Source: Natrinema sp. HArc-T2 (lineage in GTDB: Archaea; Halobacteriota; Halobacteria; Halobacteriales; Natrialbaceae). Taken from it: a stretch of DNA of 64,000 nt. The DNA lies in NCBI RefSeq assembly GCF_041821085.1, contig NZ_JBGUAZ010000002.1:434001-498000 (forward strand), written 5' to 3'. The notes under the pieces are model-generated. The model made no database searches. It saw only the letters and a program-made list of their open reading frames with translations, and had not been told where the DNA came from. Every line of letters begins with the position of its first letter. The first letter of the stretch is position 1. This document shows positions 36,012 through 45,182 of this stretch, piece by piece. A program made the translations under genes and the position numbers.

Positions 36012-36787
36012 TGAGCACGCAGACATCCGACGGCTCCGCTCCCACGCGAGCGACCGTCCGCGACCGACTCGACCGGGTCACCGATCCGGAACTCGACCGC
36101 TCGATCGTCGCGCTCGAGTACGTCGACGCGATCGAGATCGACGGTGGCCACGTCGGTGTCGACCTCACGCTCCCAACCGCGTGGTGTTCGCCGGCTTTCG
36201 CGTGGATGATGGCCGTGGACGCCCGCGACGAGATCGAATCGCTGCCGTCAGTCGAGGAGGCCCGGATCACGCTCCACGAACACATGCACGAGACGGAGAT
36301 CAACCGCGGCGTCAACGAGCGACTCTCGTTCGCCGAGGCGTTTCCGGACGCCGACGGCGACGTCGCTGCGGTTCGTGCCGAACTCGACGACAAGGCCCGT
36401 GTCGCTCGCCAGTACGATGCCGTCGAAGCGCTGCTCGAGGCCGGACTCGACGCCGAGGCGATCGTCGACATTCGACTCCGAGCCCTCGAGCTGGCCGATG
36501 GAGCCGAGTCCGCCGCCGTCTACGTCAGCGACCGTTCGTTCGCCGTCGCCGTTCCGGCGGCGCCGCTCGAGCGCTACCTCGAGAAAGCTCGCGAAACCGG
36601 CCTCGTCTCGGCGCCGGACGACCGCCTCTTTCGAACGCCAGAGGGCGAACCGATCGACCCCGACTCGTTCGAGCTCGTCCACCGGCGCGGCCGACTCGCA
36701 CAGGTCAACATGTCGAGTCAGGGTGGCATCTGTGACGGCCTTCGAGAAGTACGGGAAGGCCGCCTCGAGCGACGTGCGGATGACTGA
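36011..36787 (+). CDS. MIP18/DUF59-type metal-sulfur cluster assembly protein
   Basis: A 258-residue protein. The N-terminal 120 residues form a DUF59/PaaD-like domain with the signature DPELD at 25-29 and a conserved cysteine at 59 (LPTAWCSPAF). The longer C-terminal part is found in the same gene type next to propane monooxygenase genes. The start ATG overlaps the amidohydrolase stop (TGATG), so the two genes are coupled. By family, it would help insert or repair an iron centre. Its client is unknown, because no monooxygenase is nearby. Confidence 0.8.
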   Translation: MSTQTSDGSAPTRATVRDRLDRVTDPELDRSIVALEYVDAIEIDGGHVGVDLTLPTAWCSPAFAWMMAVDARDEIESLPSVEEARITLHEHMHETEINRGVNERLSFAEAFPDADGDVAAVRAELDDKARVARQYDAVEALLEAGLDAEAIVDIRLRALELADGAESAAVYVSDRSFAVAVPAAPLERYLEKARETGLVSAPDDRLFRTPEGEPIDPDSFELVHRRGRLAQVNMSSQGGICDGLREVREGRLERRADD

Positions 36788-36851
36788 TACGGTCTGCTGT
36801 CACGAGTTGCCGGTGCACCCGCAGTTACGGGTCGCGGTCCCACCGGAACTG

Positions 36852-36873
36852 ACTGACCGTCGTCAGTATGACA
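36852..36873. repeat. 22-bp dyad repeat, copy 2
   Basis: The pattern is ACTGAC-CGTC-GTCAGT followed by ATGACA. It matches the copy at 6482-6503 outside the 4-base centre and lies between convergent genes. Confidence 0.4.
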
Positions 36874-36948
36874 GTGCGGCGGTGGAACCCGAGCGCCATC
36901 GCGATTGACCATCCTCGTCGCGGTCCGACCCTGGCCGTCGCCGCGAGC

Positions 36949-37455
36949 CTACTTTTCGACCTCGAGCAGCGCCACCCGCTCGCAGACCAGTGCCGACAGC
37001 GATGCGTCGGTGGCCTCGCGTTCGGCGTCGGGAACGTCGAAAAAGTCACACAGCGTCTCGCTGTCCTGGACCTCGAGTGTCGGTTCGCGGGCAACGAACG
37101 CATCCAGCGTTTCGACTGCCTCGAGCGCTGCCACTTCGTCCCCGTCTGCATCGCCGTCGATGAGCACCACCGCCCGAGTCTCGCCGTCGTCGACACCCAT
37201 CGCGAGCGCACGATCGATCTGCCGACGACCGGCAGCGTACAGCAGGATTTCGACGGCGCGATCGCGGGCAACGTTCTCGCCGCGGTCGATGGCGCGATCC
37301 GCGAATTCGACGGCTCGCTCAAGGTGGCGGCGGTCGGCGACGTAGCGGGCGTCAAACGCCTGGATCGTCACATCGTAGCGACCGCCGAGCTCGCCGAGGT
37401 CGGCGACGAACGAATCGATGTCGTCGATTTCGAGTCGGCATTCGAGGAGCTGCAT
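36949..37455 (-). CDS. cgi121: KEOPS complex subunit Cgi121
   Basis: A 168-residue protein of the Cgi121/TPRKB family. The complex makes the universal t6A modification on ANN-decoding tRNAs, and Cgi121 recruits tRNA to it. The conserved stretch is IQAFDARYVADRRHLERAVEFADRA near residue 32, followed by ARDRAVEILLYAAGRRQIDRAL near 63, which binds the Bud32 kinase in the complex. The start overlaps the hel308 stop by one base, a pairing found in many archaea. The other KEOPS genes are not in the window. Confidence 0.88.
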   Translation of the reverse strand: MQLLECRLEIDDIDSFVADLGELGGRYDVTIQAFDARYVADRRHLERAVEFADRAIDRGENVARDRAVEILLYAAGRRQIDRALAMGVDDGETRAVVLIDGDADGDEVAALEAVETLDAFVAREPTLEVQDSETLCDFFDVPDAEREATDASLSALVCERVALLEVEK

Positions 37456-39809
37456 CAGAAATCACCCAGACTCGATTGGCTGTCGTTCGTCCGTGGTGCT
37501 GTCTCGTCGGTGTCACCGTCGTCACGATTCGAGTACCCTGTCGGTTCGCTGTCTCCTCCTGTCGCAGCCGTTGACTCGACGCCATCCATCGAGGGATCTT
37601 CACGACCGGCGTTCTCGAGGATGGTCTCGGCTGTCTTCTTCCCTTTGAGTGCGCCGAGAACGACGGCTTTGTCTGCCGTTCGGAGGTCGGCGGGTTCTTG
37701 GATGCCCGCCTCGTAGAGCCGGCGAGCGCGCTTGCGACCGACGCCGCCGACAGAGACGAGTTCCAGTAGGGCTTCACTAACGCCGTGTTCGACGCGGGCG
37801 CGGGCCTCCCGTACGGCGACGGTCCACTCGCTGTCGAGTTCGGCGGCCAGCGACTCGGCAGCGCCGAGCAGCCACTCGGCGGTGTCGACTTTCCCCCGGA
37901 GATCGCCCGGTCCGATCTTGTACCGGTCGGTCAGCCGTTCCTCGTCCGTTTCGTCGGCCCAGTCCTCGAGCAACTTGCCTGTCTTGAGCGCGGCCAGCCA
38001 GTCCTCGAAGCGCTCCTCCTCGAACTCGCTTGGGGTATCACCCAGCAGTTCGGCCTCGCGCTCGTAGTAGAGTTCGCCGAATTTTTCGTCCTCACCCGAG
38101 CGCAGGTAGAGTTCGTACATATCGGGTGTCCGCGAGACGAGCTGGTACAGTCCCAGTGCGGTCGGTCGTTCGTCGGCGCGCTCTAATCCGTGGACGATCT
38201 CTGCTGCGCTCATCGGATCGAGATAGAGCCGCGAGACGGTGTGACCGAGGCTGGTGGCCCCGAGTGCCTCCTCGCCGTCGTCAGCGGCGAGGTCGGCAGC
38301 GGCGGTGAACGCGCTGCCGTCGTCTTCACTCCCGTCACCGCTGTCACTGTCGCGTTCGATGAAATCGTTCGACTCGAGATACTCCAAGACGGTGTCGGTC
38401 ACCGTCTCGAGGCGACCGGCTTCGGTCGATTGGCTGGCGTAGAGGGTGGCCTCGAGGAACTCGAGAAGTTCCGCCCGCGTGCGGGCGAAGCCGGAGGCGA
38501 TCGTCGCGAGTACGTGGGTCCGCAGGGCTGGTTCGGCAGCCAGTTTCGAACGCACCGGCTCGGGGTCGGCCCAGATGTAGCGGTCGAACAGCTCTTGGCT
38601 CTCGTCGTGGTTTTTCGCCAGCAGGACGGCTTCTCCGTAGGGGTCGAGCCCCGGGCGACCAGCCCGGCCCATCATCTGGTGGACCTCGAGGACGTCAAGC
38701 GGTGCCATCCCGCCGGCGCTGGAATCGAAGCGCCGCCAGTCGCGGACGATCACGCGTCGGGCAGGCGTGTTGACACCGGCGGCCAGCGTCGGCGTCGCCG
38801 AGATCACTTTCAGCAGGCGGTCGCGGAAGGCGTCTTCGACGAGGCTCCGCTGGGTGCTCGAGAGGCCGGCGTGGTGAAACGCCGACCCCTGTTCGACGCA
38901 GTCGGCTAAGTCTTTGCTCGTCTCGGTGTCGCTATCCTCGCGGATCTCGTCGGCGAGCTCGGCGAGCTCGGTTTCCTCCTCGGCGGTCAGTTCGTGTCTC
39001 GAAACGCCGCCCAGCCGCTTCGCGGCGGCTTCTGCGTTTCGCCGGGAGTTGACGAACACGAGCGACGAACCGTCCTCTTGGAGGATGTCGCGGACGAGTG
39101 CAGCCTCCTGTTTTTCCGATCCCTCGACGGGTACCTCGCGCGTCGAGCCGTCGGCGAAATTGAGCGCGTTCCCGTAGTGGACGCCCATCTGCAGGTCGAT
39201 CGGTCGCCAGTCGGTGTCGACCAGTTCGGCGTCGAGCCAGTCGGCGATTTCGTCGGCATTGCCAACCGTCGCCGAGAGCGCGACGGTCTGCAGTCCGGGG
39301 TTGAGCTGGCGGAGTTTCGCGAGCGTCACCTCGAGCGTCGGCCCCCGGTTGCGGTCGTCGATCAGATGAACCTCGTCGGAAACGACGCAGGTGAGATCGG
39401 AGAGCCACTCTGCGCCGTTGCGAACGAGGGAGTCGACCTTCTCGCTGGTGGCGACGACGATGTCTTTGGTTGCGAGCCAGTCGCTGGTCGACTCGTAGTT
39501 GCCGGTCGTGACGCCAACCGTGGCGCCGAACTCCTCGTAGGCCTCGAACTCGGCCTTCTTCTCGCTGGCGAGCGCTCGCAGCGGGACGATGTACAGTGCT
39601 TTCCCGCCGCGTTCGATCGCCGACAGCATCGAGAGGGCGGCGATCATCGTCTTCCCGCTGGCGGTGGGGACGGCTGCAACGAGGTTTTCACCCTCGGTCG
39701 CGCCGGCCTCGACCGCCTCGGATTGGGGCGGGTAGAGCTCCTCGATGCCCTCGCTGCGGAAGTGGTCGATGGCACCGGGTGGGAGCCCCGACAGCTCCTC
39801 GATATTCAT
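37455..39809 (-). CDS. hel308: ATP-dependent DNA helicase Hel308
   Basis: A 784-residue Ski2-like helicase for stalled replication forks. Walker A PTASGKT is at residues 48-54 and the DEVH box at 145-148. The motif [13 protein letters not shown] (near 340) and [19 protein letters not shown] (near 370) are typical of Hel308. The C-terminal helix-hairpin-helix region [15 protein letters not shown] is near residue 690. The length fits the family, with an extra acidic insertion in the middle ([13 protein letters not shown]). The single-base overlap with cgi121 suggests co-translation. Confidence 0.93.
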   Translation of the reverse strand: MNIEELSGLPPGAIDHFRSEGIEELYPPQSEAVEAGATEGENLVAAVPTASGKTMIAALSMLSAIERGGKALYIVPLRALASEKKAEFEAYEEFGATVGVTTGNYESTSDWLATKDIVVATSEKVDSLVRNGAEWLSDLTCVVSDEVHLIDDRNRGPTLEVTLAKLRQLNPGLQTVALSATVGNADEIADWLDAELVDTDWRPIDLQMGVHYGNALNFADGSTREVPVEGSEKQEAALVRDILQEDGSSLVFVNSRRNAEAAAKRLGGVSRHELTAEEETELAELADEIREDSDTETSKDLADCVEQGSAFHHAGLSSTQRSLVEDAFRDRLLKVISATPTLAAGVNTPARRVIVRDWRRFDSSAGGMAPLDVLEVHQMMGRAGRPGLDPYGEAVLLAKNHDESQELFDRYIWADPEPVRSKLAAEPALRTHVLATIASGFARTRAELLEFLEATLYASQSTEAGRLETVTDTVLEYLESNDFIERDSDSGDGSEDDGSAFTAAADLAADDGEEALGATSLGHTVSRLYLDPMSAAEIVHGLERADERPTALGLYQLVSRTPDMYELYLRSGEDEKFGELYYEREAELLGDTPSEFEEERFEDWLAALKTGKLLEDWADETDEERLTDRYKIGPGDLRGKVDTAEWLLGAAESLAAELDSEWTVAVREARARVEHGVSEALLELVSVGGVGRKRARRLYEAGIQEPADLRTADKAVVLGALKGKKTAETILENAGREDPSMDGVESTAATGGDSEPTGYSNRDDGDTDETAPRTNDSQSSLGDF

Positions 39810-39913
39810 TGCCCGTGCTTGGCCCCGTTTGCGGTTTAAAGTATCGTCTTCCGGACTCCCTCAAGCGGGGCTCCAGCGGGGACGCTGTGCGTTCTCGCGT
39901 GCGGTGTGTCAGG

Positions 39914-40339
39914 TCACCGGTCGGCACTGCGGTCGGTCAGCACACCCACACAGATGACTGCTGTTGTAACGTGCATCAGCCCGAGGATCGCGCCAGCGAA
40001 GAGGCTTCCACCGGGTTGATTTGGGATGACCGTAAAATCCGGCACGAGCGAGAGGACGAGGACGACCGCTGCCACGATGAGAAACAGTCGATCAGGACTG
40101 GAACTGAGTCGCGCGAGCACGCCGTAGGTGACGGTCGCACCGATGACTCCGAGGGTCGTAAAGAACGTTACCGGGCCGTAATTCAGTGCTTCCAGTGCCG
40201 GTGCGATACCGCCGGCGTTGGCCACGAACACGATGACCCAGTTGATGATCAGCGACACTGCGAGCGCGCCCGCTCCTGCTCGTACCAGGTCGCTGAGGGA
40301 GAGCGATCGTGTCGATGATATCCCCGTTTCGGATCCCAT
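39914..40339 (-). CDS. DUF6069 family membrane protein
   Basis: A 141-residue membrane protein starting MGSETGISSTRSLSLSDLVR. Four hydrophobic segments are visible near residues 22-45, 54-75, 83-104 and 110-133. The arrangement and length match DUF6069. Upstream on this strand is a GGAGGTGGAGG run about 10 bases before the ATG, a possible Shine-Dalgarno site, and an AT-rich box (around 40380-40396) that may serve both this gene and the stress protein on the other strand. Function is unknown. Confidence 0.75.
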   Translation of the reverse strand: MGSETGISSTRSLSLSDLVRAGAGALAVSLIINWVIVFVANAGGIAPALEALNYGPVTFFTTLGVIGATVTYGVLARLSSSPDRLFLIVAAVVLVLSLVPDFTVIPNQPGGSLFAGAILGLMHVTTAVICVGVLTDRSADR

Positions 40340-40528
40340 GCCTGAGCCTCCACCTCCAACTGATGAAAAGCATTTGCCAGGAATTTATTTTATACTCGAC
40401 TCGGTGATTGATAATCTGGTTGAGATGGGCTGCTATCGCTGAGTAACGACGAACCCGTGACTCACCCTGTGGATGAGAGTGAGTACGACGGCGATAGACC
40501 GATGAGTTCGGCACCCGAAGCCCGTCCC

Positions 40529-40963
40529 ATGGCCGATCCCGACCGCGTTCTCGTCCCCACGCTTGGCCGACCACAGGAAGACGAGGCGCTTTCCTACGCC
40601 CTCGAGACGTTTCCCGACGCCGACATCACCCTGCTGGCCGTCGTGACGCCGCTCGACGCGCCCCTCAGTGAGGGAGGGGTCTTAGAGCGCGACGAGGAAC
40701 GGACGACGCAGGCACGGGCCAGCGCCGAGACGTTGCTCGAGTCGGTTGCCGACCCTGACACGGAGGACCGCGTCCGAATCGATCTCGCTGAGGGCCGACC
40801 CGGAACCGTCGTTCCTCGATATGCGTCGGAGGCGGGGATCGATCACGTCGTGATGGCTGGCGACAGAAATCGCTCGAGTGGCTTTTTCAGGCGGTTTCTC
40901 GGTCGCGGAATCGACGCCACGGTAGTCGAGCGCACTGCGAAGCCGGTGACGGTCCTCGAGTGA
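40529..40963 (+). CDS. universal stress protein (UspA family)
   Basis: A 144-residue UspA-fold protein. MADPDRVLVPTLGRPQEDEALSYALE begins a typical nucleotide-binding fold. The C-terminal stretch HVVMAGDRNRSSGFFRRFLGRGIDA keeps a G-x2-R-x9-G pattern close to the ATP-binding motif (usually G-x2-G-x9-G), with Arg at the second glycine. ATP binding is therefore less certain. In-frame starts at 40502 and 40457 would extend it by 9 or 24 residues; the shorter start gives normal length. It converges with the phosphate permease (11-base gap). Confidence 0.83.
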   Translation: MADPDRVLVPTLGRPQEDEALSYALETFPDADITLLAVVTPLDAPLSEGGVLERDEERTTQARASAETLLESVADPDTEDRVRIDLAEGRPGTVVPRYASEAGIDHVVMAGDRNRSSGFFRRFLGRGIDATVVERTAKPVTVLE

Positions 40964-40974
40964 GCCCGTGGGAA

Positions 40975-42183
40975 TCAGCCGCCTATCACCGTCGCGAACA
41001 GTCGATACAGGCCGTATCCGACGACGACTGAACTGCCGAGCGTCAGGAGCCAGAAGGTGATCGTGACGCCGATCTTGCGCCGCGAGACGCCTGCCGAGCC
41101 GCCTGCCAGCCCGCCACCGATGACGCCCGAGAGGATGATGTTGTTCAGCGAGATCGGGATGCCGAGTGCGATCGCCAGCTGGGCAATGATGAACCCCGGG
41201 ACCAGCGCCGCGATCGACCGTCGCACGCCGAGCTGAGCGTACTCTCTGGATGTGGCCTGTAACAGCCGCGGTGCGCCCATCCAGGCCCCTGCGAGGATGC
41301 CGACCGCGCCGATCGCGAGCAACAGCGATCCCGGGAGCCCGAGTTCGGTCTGAAAGAGGTTCTCGAGCGGGCCGGTCGCAAGCCCAACCTGCGAGCCGCC
41401 AGAGGAGAACGCGACGATACCGCCGAGAACCAGCAGGAACGAGCGGATCCCGCTTTCGACTGACTCGCGGACCTGCCGTCGCACCCAGGCGAACGCGAGC
41501 AGTCCAACGGCGATCGTCACGAGGACGGTCCCGAGATCGACGCCAGCGGCGAGCATCGGGCCGCCGCCGAGTTGCCGGGCGACGAATCCCGCGAGGGTTC
41601 CCTGCTCGGCGGTCGGGTCGGGAATCACGCCGAGTCGGACGTTGGCGACGATCGCGCCGACGACGCCGGCCAACAGCGGGACGCCGACTGTCTCGGGGAC
41701 GTCGTCGCGTCGCAGGACCGTCGCCGTCGCGTAGGCGAGTCCGCCCGACATGATCGGGACCAGCAGCCAGAAGATGCCGAGCCGGCGGTAGGTCGCTATC
41801 GCCGGGTCGCCGCCGAGCGAGAGTCCGACGCCGACCATCGCACCCGTCGTCGCGAACGCCGCGGGGATCGGATATCGCGTGTAGATACCGATCGACATGA
41901 AGCCAGCCGCGGTCAGCAGGCCAGCGGTGGCCGCAAGCGGCGTGATCGTCACGCCGTCGATGAGGTCCGCACCGATTGTCTCGGAGATGCTTCCGCCTTG
42001 CATGAGCGCGCCCGCGGCCGCGAGCAGTCCGATGACGAACGCCGCTTGCATCGTCGAGATCGCGTTCGCACCGATCGCGGGCGCAAACGGCGGCGAGTTG
42101 CTGTTCGCACCGAGCACCCACGCCATGAACAGACAGGTGAGAACGGCGATTCCGACGAGGACAACGAAAGAGAGTACGACCAT
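40975..42183 (-). CDS. inorganic phosphate transporter, PiT family
   Basis: A 402-residue carrier with about ten hydrophobic segments. The PiT signature occurs in the N-half as VLGANSNSPPFAPAIGANAISTMQAAF (about residues 24-50; the typical GAN-D-x-A pattern is altered to GANAIST), and again in the C-half as GIPISLNNIILSGVIGGGLAGG. These halves form the inverted repeat of the family. It is a low-affinity symporter driven by a cation gradient, although the aspartates of the classical GANDVAN motif are missing, so a related anion substrate is possible. No PhoU-like gene is next to it. Confidence 0.82.
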   Translation of the reverse strand: MVVLSFVVLVGIAVLTCLFMAWVLGANSNSPPFAPAIGANAISTMQAAFVIGLLAAAGALMQGGSISETIGADLIDGVTITPLAATAGLLTAAGFMSIGIYTRYPIPAAFATTGAMVGVGLSLGGDPAIATYRRLGIFWLLVPIMSGGLAYATATVLRRDDVPETVGVPLLAGVVGAIVANVRLGVIPDPTAEQGTLAGFVARQLGGGPMLAAGVDLGTVLVTIAVGLLAFAWVRRQVRESVESGIRSFLLVLGGIVAFSSGGSQVGLATGPLENLFQTELGLPGSLLLAIGAVGILAGAWMGAPRLLQATSREYAQLGVRRSIAALVPGFIIAQLAIALGIPISLNNIILSGVIGGGLAGGSAGVSRRKIGVTITFWLLTLGSSVVVGYGLYRLFATVIGG

Positions 42184-42281
42184 TTCGTCTCGTTTTCCGT
42201 TCGGTGAGCGATTGGAAAAGCGTTCCCTCGAGCCCGTCGATGACCGCTACCGATTTACCGCGACCGCTCCAAACGCTGCCC

Positions 42282-42527
42282 ATGAAGATCGAATACAACG
42301 AGGACACCTGTATCGGGATGTTCCAGTGTGTCGCCGAATGGGACGCCTTCGAGGAGGACAAATCGAAGGGCAAGGCCGTCCTCGAGGGAAGTGAGGAAGT
42401 CGAGGACGGCGTTTTCGTCCGCGAGGTGCCCGAAGACGCGGAACTCGACGCCAAGTTCGCCGCCCGGACCTGTCCCGTCGACGCGATCACAGTCTACGAC
42501 GACGACGGCGAGCAGCTAATCCCCTGA
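42282..42527 (+). CDS. small ferredoxin with three cysteines
   Basis: An 81-residue ferredoxin of the Fer4_15 type. The cluster motif is CIGMFQC (Cys-10 and Cys-16), plus Cys-64 in TCPVDAI. There are three cysteines rather than four, which fits a [3Fe-4S] cluster or a fourth non-cysteine ligand, as in ferredoxins that feed cytochrome P450s. The protein is very acidic, as expected for a haloarchaeon. The ATG at 42282 is chosen over an upstream frame. It is convergent with malate dehydrogenase, 33 bases away. Confidence 0.85.
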   Translation: MKIEYNEDTCIGMFQCVAEWDAFEEDKSKGKAVLEGSEEVEDGVFVREVPEDAELDAKFAARTCPVDAITVYDDDGEQLIP

Positions 42528-42560
42528 CGACAGCAAAAACCGATCCGCACCGATCGTCGA

Positions 42561-43475
42561 TTACGCGATCTTGTCGTACTGTTCGGAGAGCTTCTCAGCG
42601 GCTTCGCCGAGTTGGTTACGCTCGAACTCGGTGAGTTCCCACTCGACGATCTCCTCGACGCCGTCGGCGCCGAGTTTGACGGGGACGCCGAATGCGGTGT
42701 CCTCGTGGCCGAACTCACCCTCGAGTTTGACGCTGCCGGGCAACACCGCGCCGGTATCACGGAGGATGGCCTCGACCATGTGGCCGACGCCGGTCGCCGG
42801 GCCCCACTCCGTCGCGCCTTTCTTCTCGATGACGTTCATCGCCGACGTCTGGAGTTCCTCGAGTAGCTCTTCTTTTTCGTCCTCGTCGAACTCGGGGTCC
42901 TGTCCGTTGACTCGTACTTTGGAGAACACGGGGACCTGTGCGTCGCCGTGTTCGCCGAGGATGGTCGCATCGACGTTCTGGACGGGGGCGTCGAAGCGCT
43001 CGGAAATCACGTACCGGAAGCGCGCGGAGTCGAGGCGACCGCCGAAGCCGATCACTTTCTCGCGGGCGCGGTCACCCGTCTCGTAGAGGTGCCGATTGAG
43101 CAGGTCGACGGGGTTCGACGTGGTGACGGTGATGAAGTCGTCGTTGTGCTCGGCCAGCGAAGAGCCGATGTCCTCCATGATCGGTGCGTTGTCGCCGGCC
43201 AGATCGATCCGGGTCTGGCCGGGTTGGCGCGGGATCCCCGCCGTGATGACGACGACATCCGAGCCCGCGGTGTCCTCGTAGCCACCCTGTCGGATCGTCG
43301 TGTTCGAGTCGTAAGCCACGCCATGGTTGGCGTCGGCGGCCTGTCCGACCGTATCGTCTTCCTTGTCCGGAATGTCGACGAACACGAGCTCGTCCGCAAC
43401 GTCCCGAAGCGCGATGTTGTAGCCTGCAGCGGCCCCGACGGTGCCGGCCGCGCCGACCACGCTCACTTTCGTCAT
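42561..43475 (-). CDS. mdh: malate dehydrogenase
   Basis: A 304-residue LDH-like malate dehydrogenase of the haloarchaeal type. The NAD-binding [18 protein letters not shown] begins near residue 5, the acidic residue after strand 2 is in FVDIP, and the mobile-loop motif is [20 protein letters not shown] near 84. The catalytic histidine is in [10 protein letters not shown] near 178. It interconverts malate and oxaloacetate in the citric acid cycle. The length equals known haloarchaeal enzymes. The start at 43475 (MTKVSVVG) is chosen over a 9-residue longer frame. Confidence 0.93.
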   Translation of the reverse strand: MTKVSVVGAAGTVGAAAGYNIALRDVADELVFVDIPDKEDDTVGQAADANHGVAYDSNTTIRQGGYEDTAGSDVVVITAGIPRQPGQTRIDLAGDNAPIMEDIGSSLAEHNDDFITVTTSNPVDLLNRHLYETGDRAREKVIGFGGRLDSARFRYVISERFDAPVQNVDATILGEHGDAQVPVFSKVRVNGQDPEFDEDEKEELLEELQTSAMNVIEKKGATEWGPATGVGHMVEAILRDTGAVLPGSVKLEGEFGHEDTAFGVPVKLGADGVEEIVEWELTEFERNQLGEAAEKLSEQYDKIA

Positions 43476-43676
43476 ACCACGTAATGCTTCCCCATCCCAC
43501 ACGTTAAATCCGTCGGAATTTCCAACCTCACACGAGTTTGATGATATGAGAATTCGATGACTGTCGTTCCCTGCGACGGGCTCGGAGCCGACCCGTCATC
43601 GAGGCACCGTCAGTCGCGTCTCCAGACGCGCCTCGAGACCGAACCGATCATGGCCGATGCCTGCGCCCGTTCGAGT

Positions 43677-44135
43677 ATGCGCGTCAGCGTCATCGGCGGC
43701 GGAACGATCACCGACGAACAGGCGGCTCGCGCCGAGACGGTGGGCCGCGAACTCGCCGCACGCGGCCACACGGTCGTCTGTGGCGGTCGCGGCGGCACCA
43801 TGAAAGCGGTCTGTCGGGGCGCGAAAGCCGCAGGCGGAACGACGATCGGCATCCTGCCGAGCGAGCGCCGGGAGCAGGCAAACGACTACGTCGACGTTCC
43901 CATCGCGACCGGGCTGGGCCACGCCAGAAATGCACTCGTCCCACTAAATGGTGATGCCGTCATCGCACTCGCCGGGGGCGTCGGCACCCTCTCGGAACTC
44001 GGCTTCGCCGGGATCTACGACCGACCCGTCGTCGGACTCGAGGCTCACGACGTCACCGACGCTGGTGTCGACCTCGAGCCTGTCGACACTCCCGAAGCGG
44101 CTGTCGACGCCGTCGAAACCACACTCGAGACGTAA
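43677..44135 (+). CDS. TIGR00725 family protein (LOG/Rossmann-like)
   Basis: A 152-residue Rossmann-like protein. MRVSVIGGGTITDEQAARAE begins the fold, CGGRGGTMKAVCRGAKAAGGTTIGILP near residue 37 is the nucleotide-binding stretch, and LAGGVGTLSELGFAG near residue 98 corresponds to the LOG-family PGGxGTxxE motif with A replacing P. Related LOG proteins are phosphoribohydrolases, but this TIGR00725 branch has no proven activity. The start at 43677 avoids a non-acidic 40-residue extension. Stands alone near the SSSCA1-type gene. Confidence 0.83.
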   Translation: MRVSVIGGGTITDEQAARAETVGRELAARGHTVVCGGRGGTMKAVCRGAKAAGGTTIGILPSERREQANDYVDVPIATGLGHARNALVPLNGDAVIALAGGVGTLSELGFAGIYDRPVVGLEAHDVTDAGVDLEPVDTPEAAVDAVETTLET

Positions 44136-44204
44136 GTGCCACTGTCACGGCCCAGGAATCTCGCTGTCGCAGCTTTTTCGACGCTCCGACACCTCTAGGT
44201 GGAT

Positions 44205-44897
44205 ATGAGCGACTTCGACAAGGAAGCAGAGCGCGAGAAACTCCGCGAGAAGTACGAACGCGACAAACAAGAGCGCAAGGCCACCCAGCGAATGAGCGAT
44301 CTGTTGCTCAAGGGCGCAACGATGACCAACACCCACTGTGGGACCTGCGGCGATCCGCTGTTCCAGATGGACGGCACCACGTTCTGTCCCAGTTGCCACG
44401 GCAACCCCGATGCTGTCGAGGGAACCGACCTCGAGGCCCAGCCGGCTGACGAACAGTCGTCCACGGAGCAGTCTGCGACGGCACAGTCTGCCGCCGATGA
44501 TCGCACCGATACTGCACCGATCGAGACGACGACAGAAGCCACGTCGGAGACGCCAGACACCAAGCCGGATGCAATCGGCCAGCGGGCGTCGTCCCCCGGC
44601 GCAACACAATCTCAGGACGAGCGCCAGTCCACACCTCAGTCCGATGTCGGGACAGCTGGCTCCGATGTCTCGAGTCCGACTGCCGACAGTCGAGCGAGCG
44701 AGCCGAGCGCCCCATCTCGGACTCCTGTGTCGCCCTCACAATCAGCTGACGGCGACCTTCACGTCGCTCACGACGCGCTCGTCCGCACGCTCGAGAAGTT
44801 CGCCACCGAGGCAGCCGCGACGGACGACCCACGATACGCACGGGAGTGTCTCGAGGCGGCGCGCGAGGCCGGCGAGACGCTGTCGACCCTGCGCTGA
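44205..44897 (+). CDS. SSSCA1/ZNRD2-type zinc-ribbon protein
   Basis: A 230-residue protein. MSDFDKEAEREKLREKYERD begins a charged coiled-coil-like helix. It leads to the conserved SDLLLKGATMTNTHC and a zinc ribbon with CxxC pairs at about 45/48 and 62/65. A long disordered D/E/S/T/Q linker (about 75-185) follows, then a short C-terminal helical domain (LHVAHDALVRTLEKFATEA). The helix-plus-ribbon pair is the family signature. The overall plan resembles OapC at the start of the window. Function is not known in archaea. Confidence 0.8.
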   Translation: MSDFDKEAEREKLREKYERDKQERKATQRMSDLLLKGATMTNTHCGTCGDPLFQMDGTTFCPSCHGNPDAVEGTDLEAQPADEQSSTEQSATAQSAADDRTDTAPIETTTEATSETPDTKPDAIGQRASSPGATQSQDERQSTPQSDVGTAGSDVSSPTADSRASEPSAPSRTPVSPSQSADGDLHVAHDALVRTLEKFATEAAATDDPRYARECLEAAREAGETLSTLR

Positions 44898-45182
44898 CAG
44901 CCGACGGCGCTCGAGACAGTCGTACTGCTTCCTGGATTTTCTTGACTTTCTCTGCTGTGAGTGTGTTGCTCCATCGACCTGTAATCGATTCTCTACGCCC
45001 AATATGACAGACAAAATCCAAATCACTAGATATATATTTGATAGTATGGTGTGCTGTGACACAGATCGAAGTGAGTCAGATCGACCGCTGTGTCGGTCGT
45101 GCGCCGGGTAGACTCCGATTTCGCCCTCCATGCTACCGACCCGCGGTCACTCACCGACCCACGGAGAGAGGAGACCCTACCG

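Noticed and set aside
38190-39839. Plus-strand frames inside hel308
   Set aside because: Antisense to hel308, whose motifs are complete.
45046-45111. 21-codon frame with four cysteines (MVCCDTDRSESDRPLCRSCAG is 21 residues; ends at 45111)
   Set aside because: Cysteine placement and an AT box before it are suggestive, but at this length chance cannot be excluded.
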